A DNA stretch of 12,509 nucleotides from Phoronis pallida (GCA_028565715.1 JAOXYC010186801.1:1-12509), one strand, 5' to 3'; positions 1 through 8,654 are shown, numbered from the stretch's first letter. Translations and numbers: made by a program. Notes: generated by a model not told the origin, from the sequence alone.

Positions 1-769
1 CTTGTTAGTTATTCTCCTGTATTTTTGATCCATAATTTCAATGTTTTTTTCTTACTTTTTCTGGAAAGACTTAACTATATTGCAAAATATTCCTTAGAAA
101 AATGTATTGATCCATCACCTTCTGCCATTTGGCATGCTGTCAATGGCACATTCCAGCAGCCATTGTTACCATCAGAACTACAAGCCACATGGGGGTCTGT
201 TAGGATAATATTGACTGTTTTCTTGTCAGCTTACTATAAACAAAGATGTACTAAATCTGTTGATTGTTTTTGGTTGCCTGGAATTATGTCCGTTATGAAG
301 GACTAAAACAAAGCACAGTAAAGTTTTCTTGATTTAGGCTTCAACCTGATTAGGTTGATGCCAATTTTTTCTACTTTTCACCATACCTAGCAAATTCATG
401 TATTAGAAAATTCAGAAAGGCAAGAATTATCATTCAATCTTAAAATTAAGTTTTTGATATTTCTTTCTTAGTATATTTTGAGTTGTTCAATTATTTTAAA
501 TGCAAAGCTTGTAAGCTGGATTCAAAATCAGAATGACTGAAATGTATTCAATCTGGCAATAGTTGAAAATGATTGATAAAATATTTATTCAGTTTTATTA
601 TGCTTCCGGTAACGGCTGTGCTACTTATTTTAATCATAAAATATTGCGACGTTTATTATTTCTGATAAATTGTATAAATAAATAATGTACCATATTTATG
701 AATTTCCTAAACATATTCAATTCTTGCATAACAGAATCTGATTCTGCTTAGTTCCAGGTATTTGAAACC

Positions 770-833
770 TTCAACCAAGGTGTGAATAGCGCATTATTCA
801 ACCAAGGTGTGCTATGCTCATGTGAATAAGGCA
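770..833. repeat. Short imperfect direct duplication
   Basis: The 15-mer TTCAACCAAGGTGTG occurs at 770-784 and again at 797-811, a period of 27 bp. Each copy is followed by a related GTGAATA...GCAT stretch (782-794 and about 821-833). It is a simple local duplication in non-coding sequence with no evident function. Confidence 0.8.
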
Positions 834-3780
834 TCATATCCAGACTAGTCAATTAACCTGTGTAGACCAAACAAATTACTTTCACATTTAATGGTTTTTA
901 ACCATATTTCTGCATTTTTTGCCAGGACCGTGTCTTGCATTAAACCTTTTCACACACTGGTAGTACCCAGTACTCTGGCGTCAATGTTTTGATTGTTGTT
1001 TTGAGTTATGGATGTGCAAAACTTACCCTGCATGTCAGAAACTTGAAGATTTTACATGTACAATCAAGCTACTATATTGTTTCATTGCTCTCCCGACATG
1101 ACATATTAGACCTGCAAGAGTGTGAAATGGCTTATGATGCAATATAAACCATTTCATTAGTCAGAGTTTTGCAGCTTCTTTACTATGTCTCGGGCGTTGT
1201 TCCAAGACAGTTGCGTTCACTTCTGTTCTTGTCTAACTACCTCATTTGTACAGCGGCTGTTGAGCATGTCTGCTCAGATATCCAAGCTTTGGCACAGAGT
1301 TTTAATAAATTGACATTTCGAGACAGTTTTGTTAATGTAAAACCAGTAGACAGTAGAAATTGTGTTAATTGTCGTTTTGCTGGTATGGCGCAATGTCTCA
1401 GGAATTCAGCCAAAAAGTTCAAGAAAATTAACATTTCGCATCTCTCGATTCTTGCACTCTAATAGACATGTTGTTCTGCAACAGAAATGTTGGTAGCATC
1501 CAATAGGAGCCTATTTGGATAAATCTCTTGCACATTTTCATGCCGCCACATAAATTATTATGAAGCTGACACGTTCTGAAATTAAATGCATTGGCAAGAA
1601 GTTCATTTTCTATTTGTGTTAATGGCCGATAAATATCATCATGAATAGTAGAGTTCACTGAACTAAGTATCTTAGTGATGGCTGAGCATGAGTGAACAAA
1701 CCTTCTCTCGAATTGTAACTCCTTGAAATGATAAGATTTGAAGGAATTTATGTCTAGCACATGAATTTACGGTGGAAGTTGTTTCTTTTCTTTTTCCATG
1801 TGAACATTGACATCTTGTTGCATTTTAGCATCTATTTCCCAGTTACAAGCCTTCTTGGAAAGAAAGGTGACTTTTCAGCATCAACTTGAAAGTGCTGCTG
1901 GCACGAGTATATCTGATGCAATTGAAATCTGGGTCCATATCGAACCATCAACCATGTTCCAATCAGAGGACTTAGTTCAGCCATCCAGTTCAAGTCAATG
2001 ACCAACCATGAGAAAAAGTGGTGCTGTCAGCATTTGGCATTGATTGGGTTGTTTCAATTTGTGCTGTTGACAGGCTTTAATGTTAGACAAACAAAAACCA
2101 TGTTTACCCCTAATTACACATGGTTTTGTTTTTTAAAATTGACTGAAAGGTCATCCCTACAAATTGTATTAGTTTAAATGGTGGAGCCATGCAGTCATCA
2201 ATGTCTGTTAAGAAACACCATCAGGTGTTGCAGTTATAGATTCCACATTGTGTTATCAAGATTTTGCTTTTTGACTTCTGCTTTATTGATGTAATTAGTC
2301 TTGGTGTCTTCATCATCAGTTGTACCATATCAAAGAATTTATAGGCTAAACATAGTTCATCTTTAAAATGGTATCTTTGTGCATCAGGTGATTAAATTCC
2401 TCCTAGCTGTCTAGATTAATTTCCAGACAATTACATGATCAGGTGTCTGATTCCTTCTTCCGCTGCTGTTCGGCATCAAATGTCTTTTCTTGTTAGATAT
2501 GTTTTGATCTTTTAATGTCAGTGCTGTCAAAATGAAGGATTTTGTTTGTTGTGATTATGAGCAGTTGCTTTTTGAGTAGTTGCCACTTGAGCCTCAACAA
2601 GGTATCTATCTCATGGCTGCATGGGGGCAGGTTCATTACCACATTGACCAAATCTTATTGAACTGAACATGGATATGAGCCTTTGATTGTACACATGGAG
2701 ACTGACCTGTGATTAGCATACTAATGTCAATATGTAAAATTTACTAGCATTCAACATAGAAACGTTCAAAGAAACCACAATACAAATCCAAAGTTACTGG
2801 AGAACATTTTGGGCTAGAAAATGTCCCCCCACCACCAAAACCTCCTAATTATTTCCTATAACAGGATTATTATTTTATTCCCTCCTGCAGAGGTTCATCT
2901 CCAAGGGGAAGTTCAAATGAGATTTTGTACACTGAAGTTTTAGTTGTGAAAGTTGAAATCCCTGACAAGACAGTTTGTATTACCCGTTCGTGTTATGCAT
3001 CATGTTGGTTCTCTCGCTGGGCTGTTAAATCAATTCAGTCCAAGTATCACATTCTTACAAGGGTCATCTTATCTGCAATTATGATGGTTCCAGATGCAAA
3101 AATGATCTAACGACTTTGACAGAAAAGACATAAGTCTCTTCTGTCTCTCTTATGACTTGAATGGCAGATGTTTTAAGGCTAATGTTCTGAGCAACTTTTT
3201 GCTATACGAGATCATGTCATTTTATAAAATTTTCCTGCTTTCCCTTTTTAAAAATCTTAAACTTCCTGGAGAGTTTGATCTTTACTATCTATGAATGTCT
3301 GAAATGTAGTTGCATTGTGGATGTGGACTGCGGGATGCATGGATAAGTGAAAGTGTGACTGAATGATTGAATGAAGACCATGTTGATGCCCTATAGCAAT
3401 CACACATGCTGCAAATTGGGTTAACCCATTCAAACATGATTGGAACCAGCCCACTGCAAACATTGGACAAAAAAATGAATATTTGGTAATTTTCGGTTCT
3501 AAAGGTAATTCTTTCATATGATAATCTTTGCGTACCAAGGAAACACATTTTTCTCATGAATAGTCACATGCTTGAAAAACATGATATTGTGTAATGGTTG
3601 AAAACTTCACATTTTGTGGAATAATAGCAGAGGCTTTTCAGTTTGCTAGAATGGTTTAATCCAATTTGTAGCATGTGGGATTGCTTAAAGGCATCAACAG
3701 AAAGTGTTTCAGTGTACCTTAATTTATAATGAAACGTTCTGTGTTTTGGTGGAAGATACTAAAAAAACTTAATCCTTCCC

Positions 3781-3850
3781 GAGCCTTGTGAGGCTCATAA
3801 GGCCGGATGCTATCCCATTTTCCGTGGTGTGAGCGGATGAGAGTGAGAGA
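3781..3850. repeat. Possible interspersed-repeat remnant with hairpin
   Basis: A perfect 6-bp stem with a TGTG loop (GAGCCT at 3781-3786, AGGCTC at 3791-3796) is followed by GGCCGGATGC and a CCCATTTTCCGTGG stretch. It is more GC-rich than its surroundings and resembles, from memory, a motif common in invertebrate interspersed repeats. The family cannot be assigned without a repeat library. Confidence 0.3.
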
Positions 3851-4149
3851 TTTTATAAAAATGAATCCCATATTATGTCTAAACCTCCCCAGACAATTAT
3901 AGGTTATTCAATACATTGACTGTTAAACCAATTAAGGTGATAAAAACCACATGCGTGCGTGTGTTATCACAGATGGAACTGAATAAAAAATGAAAATGTT
4001 GAAGAGTGATATCTCATACCCATTAAATATGAAGAATTCTCCTCTGATTTCTGATTCATCACTGCCATTTATAAAGTCTGTCTCGAAGAGTGAGGAAATC
4101 TGCTTTAAAATGTGTTTTTGCCATCACCAAGTTTTCAATTCAAGTTGTA

Positions 4150-4379
4150 GGAATTGATTGGGCTAATCCCCATAATGGTCTCCGTTATTCAGCACCTATA
4201 AACAAGATCCCTGCACTCCAAATGGGAACCCTGGACCTGAAAACGAAGAGCCAGTTTCTTTCCCAGGCTTTTTGATTGAGGTGCAGAGATTCTGTTTGTG
4301 TTGCAGGGATCTTGTTCATATGTGTGGGAGTTTTTCAACACCGAGGTTCCTGTTTCGGTGCGGGGGCCCAATCTATTCC
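4150..4379. repeat. Inverted-repeat (foldback) element A
   Basis: Two segments are near reverse complements. GGAATTGATTGGGC at 4150-4163 pairs with 4366-4379 with one mismatch. AACAAGATCCCTGCA at 4201-4215 pairs perfectly with TGCAGGGATCTTGTT at 4303-4317, and the match extends about 8 bp outward with two mismatches. Both pairs share a centre near 4260, so they belong to one palindromic structure with arms of about 65-80 bp, degraded in between, around a central part of about 87 bp. This fits a non-autonomous foldback or MITE-like element. I see no transposase and no clear target-site duplication. Its right end lies 12 bp from the next inverted-repeat element. Confidence 0.7.
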
Positions 4380-4391
4380 AACCCCTTGCAG

Positions 4392-4759
4392 TAGCAGACA
4401 TTCGAATTAAGTCACTCTTGCGAAAGGAGACGCGAATGTGCGCTCACTTCCGGAAAGTTGTCTGTTTATGTGGACAAAATCCGGTGGCTGGCAAGGTGTG
4501 GAATGATATTCCTTTCCTCCACAGAATATTACGCAAAGTCCTTGAACTTTCTAATGTCGGCCATACACCTAACGGCATAATAGTGGTAGTTGAGGTCTGT
4601 GGATTTCACTGAATTTGATGCCAAATAAAACGCTGAAAAACTTCCCTTTACTTTCAACGACACAATCTAGATGGCGCCACTATTTGTCCACATTTTTCAG
4701 AAGTGAATGCGCATTCGCGTCTCCCTTCGCTAGAGTGAATTTAATTCGAATGTCTGCTA
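4392..4759. mobile_element. MITE-like element B, about 90-bp terminal inverted repeats
   Basis: The left arm (4392 to about 4490) and right arm (about 4668-4759) are reverse complements over roughly 90 bp with a few mismatches and one gap of about 10 nt. Matching blocks include TAGCAGACATTCGAATTAA, GGAGACGCGAATG and ATGTGGACAAA. The outermost bases are TA on both sides, compatible with a TA target-site duplication as in Tc1/mariner-type MITEs, with repeats starting GCAGACATTC. The 368-bp length and the lack of a transposase fit a non-autonomous element. The open frame at 4298-4612 runs through it and is probably not a gene. Family assignment is inference; the arms themselves are plain in the sequence. 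Confidence 0.8.
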
Positions 4760-4939
4760 TTGATAATTGAAAAATTACGCATAAACTCTATACAAATAAG
4801 AATTTTATTGTAAATTTGATAAGCCCAGTCTGATGTCTTGTCATTACTAAAATTTGCCTGAAATATTTAGCATGTTTAGTAACCTTGTTCAAGTCATCTT
4901 GACTCAATTCTCTTACTCAACCTCTGTTTGTGTGTTATG

Positions 4940-4945
4940 TGCATG
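4940..4945 (+). promoter_or_regulatory. TGCATG hexamer 20 nt upstream of hinge microexon
   Basis: UGCAUG is the high-affinity site of RBFOX splicing factors in animals. Here it sits just upstream of the acceptor of the 36-nt exon at 4965. RBFOX binding upstream of an exon usually represses it. The role here is inferred. Confidence 0.4.
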
Positions 4946-4964
4946 TTATGTTCATCTTTTACAG

Positions 4965-5000
4965 GCGGTCAACCCAGAAGAATACGAAGAGTACCTTAGG
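4965..5000 (+). CDS. FLN: Filamin hinge-1 microexon (probable)
   Basis: A pyrimidine-rich tract ending in CATCTTTTACAG precedes 36 nt that read AVNPEEYEEYLR, an acidic, tyrosine-containing peptide. The exon would end at AGG before a weak donor (GTAGTT at 5001). It is twelve whole codons, phase 0 at both ends, so it joins the next exon (also phase 0) without a frameshift and could be included or skipped freely. Hinge 1 is a known site of alternative splicing in vertebrate filamins. The peptide has no clear homology I can recall, so the call rests on the acceptor, the phase and the composition. If the weak donor is not used, the frame reads through VVIP to a TAG at 5013-5015, giving an alternative last exon. 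Confidence 0.45.
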
Positions 5001-5015
5001 GTAGTTATCCCATAG

Positions 5016-5839
5016 TTTTTTACTAGAAATGTAGTGAAAATAATTCTCCCGTTTTAGTTTTTTTTAGTACTCCTTACTACATTTTGTAGTAGTTTATTTA
5101 CATTTTTAGTTAAATATTTTTTTACACGAGTGTTGTGGGGTGATGATTGTTCATTTAGATATTTTTTAAAATCTTTTATTGCTCATAAAAATAGCAATTC
5201 CATGTTTTCTTTTTAAAGGTTTAGTTGTGGAAAGCAGCTATGCTAAATTAGTTATTTTTACCTAGTTATATTCTTAGAAATTCAACTTTTAATTGTTTGC
5301 TAATTAAATTTATTTTTTTGCAACAATTTTTACTGTAAAGTAGACAGAATCAAACTTTACTAAGTACTTTAAGGTAACAGCTGCCAGTTAAAGATCTGTT
5401 TACTAGTTAATTTGTTATTCAGTTAATTTCTTGCATATTGTGCTTTTAATAGCATGCTCATTCTTTGCAAAACATTTTTTTTTTGATGTCACAATTTCTG
5501 TTATTGAATACATATCATCTTAATTTTGGTTTCAGTGACACCTCTTGATATAACTTTTTTGAAATTTGTTGAAATTTAGAAAAATAGGGGACTTTTTGAG
5601 ACTCCAATTCCCCCAATAAAAAATGCTTGAATGATTTTTTGTGAAATTCTAAAATGTTTTACATATTTTCCTTCAAAAAAGTTCTTGACAATTGGTCGAT
5701 GATACTGCTTACTTTGAGTAAAATATGCAAATTAATTCTGAGACAAGGTGTATGATTGGTTGACTGATATCATGAAGATCTCATTATTCGATCTCATTGG
5801 ATCACTTCATAACATTAATTGTTACATTCAATGTTACAG
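5016..5839. other. Intron between hinge microexon and hinge exon
   Basis: AT-rich intron of 839 nt (5001-5839 if the 36-nt exon is real). It carries an AATAAA hexamer at 5616-5621 and an ATTAAA near 5302, which could serve as poly(A) signals for a read-through terminal exon ending at the TAG at 5013-5015. No further coding exon is seen. Confidence 0.6.
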
Positions 5840-5966
5840 GCTGACACCTCTGAGGTCATTCAGGCAGAGTTTGTTGACAGTGTCGAATCTGCTCCCTCAT
5901 GGAGTGAAGTATTTAGCGCTGTAGAATTCGCTCTACCTGTTGGACCCGTCTTTAATTTCGTTGATG
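5840..5966 (+). CDS. FLN: Filamin hinge 1 and start of repeat 16
   Basis: A 127-nt exon, phase 0 at its start and phase 1 at its end, between acceptor TGTTACAG and consensus donor GTAAGT. Only one frame is open throughout, and it joins the next exon in phase. The first 30 or so residues (starting ADTSEVIQAEFVDSVES) are acidic and lack Ig-repeat motifs, as expected for hinge 1, the flexible, calpain-sensitive linker after repeat 15 in vertebrate filamins. The last residues (ALPVGPVFNFVD) correspond to the first strand of repeat 16, which ends in EVTMPSGK across the splice. The upstream boundary rests on the acceptor and on the single open frame. Confidence 0.85.
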
Positions 5967-6463
5967 GTAAGTCACATTAAAGATTGATAATTATAATCGA
6001 CGTAAGGTCCAGGTTGCAGCTCAAGTGTATTAGTGATCTATCTGTAGATGGGCAGAATTCAAAGGACGATTGGTGAAACCTTGCATAGTTTGAATCCGGA
6101 AGACAGAACCAAATTTCATACTATGAAAAGAACTTCCTGAAGTTTCAAATTACGAATGAGTCCGGTGTATTTTACAAAACTTGTGATCTGTTTCTCTAAA
6201 AAATCCTAGCCTGTAGGTCATAGGTTAAGGTCCTATTGACCATGAGCTGTTCTTTGATTCTGAACTGTGATTTCGGCCATTAGAAACTTGCCAAAGGTAC
6301 ATTATCTTCTGGGCCTAAACCACAGCCTGCGTGCACCTCAAGTTCCTAAAGAACATCATTCATTTAATGGAGTGATTATCTTTCAAATGTAAAAGAACGC
6401 CCTCACATATATTACCTCATACAGGGTATGCCTTCCTTTTAATGGGAATTTCTACCATTTCAG
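5967..6463. other. Intron within repeat 16
   Basis: A 497-nt phase-1 intron with donor GTAAGT and acceptor CTACCATTTCAG. Its last 40 nt (from about 6425, ATGCCTTCCTTTTAATGGGA) form the left part of the unit duplicated downstream of the next exon. Nothing else is recognised. Confidence 0.8.
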
Positions 6464-6604
6464 CTGAGGTCACGATGCCCTCCGGTAAGAAGAGCTACCC
6501 TAAGATAGAGGACAACAAAGATGGTACAGTGTGTGTGAAATACCAACCAAGTGAGACAGGATTACATGAACTAGCTGTCAAATACAACAATGAACCAATT
6601 GAAG
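6464..6604 (+). CDS. FLN: Filamin repeat 16, main exon
   Basis: A 141-nt exon, phase 1 at both ends, with acceptor TACCATTTCAG and donor GTAAGT. It completes an alanine codon with the last G of the hinge exon, then reads EVTMPSGK, KIEDNKDGTVCVKYQP, TGLHELAVKYNNEPIE. PSGK, DNKDGTV, Y-P-(5 residues)-G and the VKY core of the Ig-like filamin fold are all present, as in repeat 16 of vertebrate filamins. The repeat finishes in the exon at 8526 (G-SPFKFYVD). In vertebrate filamin A, repeats 16 and 17 pack as a pair. The 3' 75 nt of this exon are duplicated twice in the following intron. Confidence 0.93.
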
Positions 6605-6699
6605 GTAAGTGTTCCAGTGGCCACTTGGATACCATACTAAATATCATTTCATACTTGAAGTGCCTGTTATTCGGCATGCTTCCCCTTTTAATGGGACAG

Positions 6700-6774
6700 T
6701 GTGTGTTAAATATCAACCAAGTAAGACTGGATTACATGAACTAGCTGTCAAATACAACAATGAACCGATTGAAG
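6700..6774 (+). CDS. FLN: Partial repeat-16 exon copy 2, possible alternative exon
   Basis: 75 nt, 70/75 identical to the 3' part of the exon at 6464-6604. Four of the five changes are synonymous; the fifth is Glu to Lys. The deletion edge has created a new acceptor (TTCCCCTTTTAATGGGACAG) with a good pyrimidine tract, and the donor is a perfect GTAAGT. Read from it, the copy is open, starts VCVKYQPSKTG and ends NNEPIE, phase 1 at both ends, so it can be spliced between 6604 and 8526, or in place of the main exon, without a frameshift. It encodes only the C-terminal strands of the repeat. Whether it is used is unknown. The mostly synonymous divergence is suggestive, but the duplication may simply be young. 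Confidence 0.4.
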
Positions 6775-6866
6775 GTAAGTGTTCCTGACCACTTGTAAGC
6801 ATACTAAATATCATTTCATAAGTAAAGTACCTCTTATCGGACATGCTTTCCCTTTTAATGGGACAG

Positions 6867-6941
6867 TTTGTGACAAAAACCAACCAGGTTCGACAGGATT
6901 TTATGAACTAGCTGTCAAATACAACAATGAACCAATAGAAG
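6867..6941 (+). pseudogene. FLN: Partial repeat-16 exon copy 3, probably decaying
   Basis: 75 nt, 65/75 identical to the 3' part of the main repeat-16 exon. It is still open, phase 1 at both ends, with a GGGACAG acceptor and a GTAGGG donor. Most changes alter the protein: Val to Asp, Tyr to Asn at the conserved core tyrosine, Ser to Gly, Glu to Ser, Leu to Phe and His to Tyr. The second half (ELAVKYNNEPIE) is unchanged. It is probably a relic of the tandem duplication, though a diverged functional exon cannot be excluded. Confidence 0.5.
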
Positions 6942-7028
6942 GTAGGGGCTCAACACAAATGAATAGAATACAAATAATACAATAGAAAATGAAAATAATA
7001 TAACATGTAGAATCAAAAAATTATTAGG

Positions 7029-7099
7029 GGCTGGGTAGCTCAGTTGGTAGAGCATCTGTCTGGCAAACTGGAGACCTGGGTTCAAACCCCAGTTGAGTT
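7029..7099 (+). tRNA. tRNA-Ala(GGC)-like sequence, probably tRNA-derived SINE or pseudogene
   Basis: The D stem GCTC/GAGC (7038-7041, 7050-7053) is perfect with an AGTTGGTA loop. The T stem CTGGG/CCCAG (7076-7080, 7088-7092) is perfect with loop TTCAAAC. The anticodon loop CTGGCAA gives anticodon GGC (7062-7064, alanine) in a stem with one T-T mismatch. The acceptor stem GGCTGGG/TTGAGTT is poor: mostly G-T pairs and one mismatch. Pol III A box (TAGCTCAGTTGG, 7036-7047) and B box (GGTTCAAACCC, 7079-7089) are intact, and TTTT follows at 7098-7101. Sound internal promoter with a weak acceptor stem fits a SINE head or a tRNA pseudogene better than a working tRNA. I see no clear SINE tail or target-site duplication. 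It lies inside the filamin intron, sense to the gene. Confidence 0.65.
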
Positions 7100-7109
7100 T
7101 TGCATTTTT

Positions 7110-8170
7110 CTGTCTTCAAATTGATCATTTGTTGCCAGTAAAAGCATTCATTTATTCGTTTGGTGTCCTGAGAAAATGGAAAATAGAAATTTTAGAAGAT
7201 TTTGAAAACATTAATTTCGATTTTCCTATTTATTGAACAAGCCCATTTCTATATTCAGTCCATCAAGTAGATCTTGCGAAATATTGGCTTAACATGTTTG
7301 ACCATCTCCTCTGAAAAGAAAACATTCTCCAAACTTGACCCATTTGCCAGTTGTGATAATTAGCTTAATTTTTCAAGAGGTGATGTTTTGACTTCTTAAT
7401 TAAGTAAGTCACTGGTTGTTCTCAGGCGGGCTCTAGGAATGTTGAGATGGTTGATTTGGACTGTTCAAGTCTCGTGTTTTTCTGATAACCTTTGACATTC
7501 AGTGGGAGGTTGCATAAAAGTTATGCATCGGTTGCCAACCATGAACTGACAGGTTTCGCATTTTGCGTCATGCATTCATCACTGAACAATGCTTTTGACA
7601 TGCATTATGCAACAATCAATCTTTTCAATTGGTGAAGTGTTGCTTGATTTATTCAAAGCTGTTGAATATGACAGGCCCACACCTGAGCTGATTTTTTGCA
7701 ACCAAACAATGAAACAATATGGTCATTAGTTCATTTAAATTCAGCTGCAAAAAATGCTGCCATAATGCGAAATATCAATTCTTTAAAAATTATTTAGCCG
7801 AACATGTGAGATCCTACAGCTCTTAAAATAACATATTATTTGTAAATTTTATGAACTGAGCATAACAGTTTGCCCATTGATAATTAACTTACAACCTTGT
7901 GAACCTTTTAGCAACCCAAACAAGTTTAATATTGGTTTACTTAGATTAATAAGATACTAACTGTTTTAACTTCTGATAAAGCTCCATATCTGATACATCA
8001 ATAATGACATCTGTATTGTTGAATCACTGAGAGTGCAGATGTATTTTAGAATCTCTTCTTAGAGTACGTTGAGTGTATTTCGGCTGAGCATGACCCATGA
8101 AGATGAGGATGAGGATAAATTATGGACGAGACATGAACACATGATTCTTTTCATTTTCTTGTTCAGGATT
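7110..8170. other. Intron sequence, no supported gene
   Basis: The middle of the 1,921-nt intron between the repeat-16 main exon and the exon at 8526. It is AT-rich with no filamin-like exon. A weak inverted repeat, GTTGCATAA at 7509-7517 and TTATGCAAC at 7605-7613, lies in a region rich in ATGCAT-like words. Nothing else is recognised. Confidence 0.7.
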
Positions 8171-8171
8171 T

Positions 8172-8425
8172 TGAGTGAGTTTGTTTGTCATAACCTTGCC
8201 AGGCACATATTACGGTAATTGGTATAGATAATGCTTCATACTGGAGTGTAGATTTGATTAGCTTATAAGTCTGCGCAACTGGACAACATAACTGTTTCGA
8301 GATGTACACCAGGCATCATCCTCAGACGTTAATTGGATGTGAAATATAAAATTTGATAAATCTAGTGCACAGGCTTATAAATTCTTTCATAACTTGCTGG
8401 GCAAGGTTATGAACAAACTCTCTAA
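8172..8425. repeat. Degraded inverted-repeat element C
   Basis: GAGTTTGTTTGTCATAACC with TTGCC at about 8177-8200 matches, with a 3-nt gap, the reverse complement of GGGCAAGGTTATGAACAAACTC at about 8399-8420. An inner pair around TTATAA (8262 and 8374) is also symmetric. The outline fits a foldback or MITE remnant of about 250 bp. It ends about 100 bp before the next filamin exon. Confidence 0.5.
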
Positions 8426-8525
8426 CTTGTTTGTGAGTCAATGCAAGTTACTTGTCTATGGATGTTCTGGAAATTGTTTCTAACCATTGAGATATGTTTC
8501 ATGACAATATGTTTCCCATTTTTAG

Positions 8526-8654
8526 GAAGCCCCTTCAAGTTCTATGTAGATGCCATTAAGAGTGGCTATGTGACAGCCTATGGCCCAGGCCTCAGTTTTG
8601 GCGTGAGTGGAGAACCATGTAACTTCACCGTGGTAACAAAGGATGCTGGGGCAG
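8526..8654 (+). CDS. FLN: Filamin end of repeat 16 and strands A-B of repeat 17
   Basis: A 129-nt exon, phase 1 at both ends, with acceptor CCCATTTTTAG and donor GTAGGG. The first residues ([13 protein letters not shown]) close repeat 16. [12 protein letters not shown] is the filamin signature opening an odd-numbered repeat, and [11 protein letters not shown] is strand B up to the conserved glycine turn. The exon stops exactly where strand C begins, so strands C to G of repeat 17 come from whichever downstream exon is spliced in. It corresponds to the [12 protein letters not shown] region of vertebrate filamin A repeat 17. Confidence 0.95.

Larger units (their letters stand above)
1..4149. 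other. Intron or upstream non-coding sequence, no supported exon
   Basis: About 4.1 kb of AT-rich DNA with frequent stops in all frames. Open stretches at 25-306, 1169-1462, 1807-2001, 2925-3110 and, on the minus strand, 1237-1434, 1428-1760 and 3257-3557 have no recognisable domain, no filamin motif and no convincing acceptor/donor pair. Given the genomic order it is most likely part of the intron between filamin repeat 15 and hinge 1 (inference). Small structures inside it are listed separately: a 27-bp-period duplication near 770 and a short hairpin at 3781. TGCATG hexamers occur at 1029, 2618 and 3336 with no nearby exon. Confidence 0.6.
6425..6949 (+). repeat. Tandem triplication of repeat-16 exon region
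   Basis: Three units end in near-identical exon 3' parts at 6604, 6774 and 6941, periods of 170 and 167 bp. Each holds a TGC-TTCC-CTTTTAATGGGA tract, the coding 3' part, and (units 1 and 2) a GTAAGTGTTCC donor followed by ATACTAAATATCATTTCATA. Units 2 and 3 share one deletion of about 79 bp that removes the original acceptor and the first 66 nt of the exon. The deletion therefore came first, and the shortened unit was then duplicated again. The 29 bases GAACTAGCTGTCAAATACAA plus CAATGAACC are identical in all three copies. Confidence 0.93.

Noticed and set aside
732-757. Possible microexon between ACAG at 732 and GTATTT near 758
   Set aside because: Weak pyrimidine tract, weak donor and no supporting phase or motif.
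1169-1760. Overlapping open frames on both strands (1169-1462 +, 1237-1434 -, 1428-1760 -), considered as a transposase remnant
   Set aside because: No catalytic motif, zinc finger or terminal repeats could be seen, and the two minus-strand frames do not join into a known protein.
1807-2001. Open frame with a CATTTTAG acceptor at its start
   Set aside because: No donor of consensus form and no homology to filamin or another known family.
2891-3110. Possible exon after a CCCTCCTGCAG acceptor, open frame starting GSSPRGSSNEILYTEV
   Set aside because: The acceptor looks good but there is no consensus donor in the open stretch, no filamin motif and no recognisable domain; likely chance.
4298-4612. 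104-residue open frame
   Set aside because: It runs through the two inverted-repeat elements and shows no protein family features.
5533-5580. Acceptor GGTTTCAG followed by TGACACCTCT, resembling the start of the hinge exon (GCTGACACCTCTGAG)
   Set aside because: Stops in every usable phase and no donor; an 11-base match is expected by chance in a window this size.
7505-7615. Inverted repeat GTTGCATAA/TTATGCAAC with several ATGCAT words, considered as a POU-factor enhancer or foldback
   Set aside because: Arms of only 9 bp at about 90 bp distance are expected by chance in AT-rich DNA.
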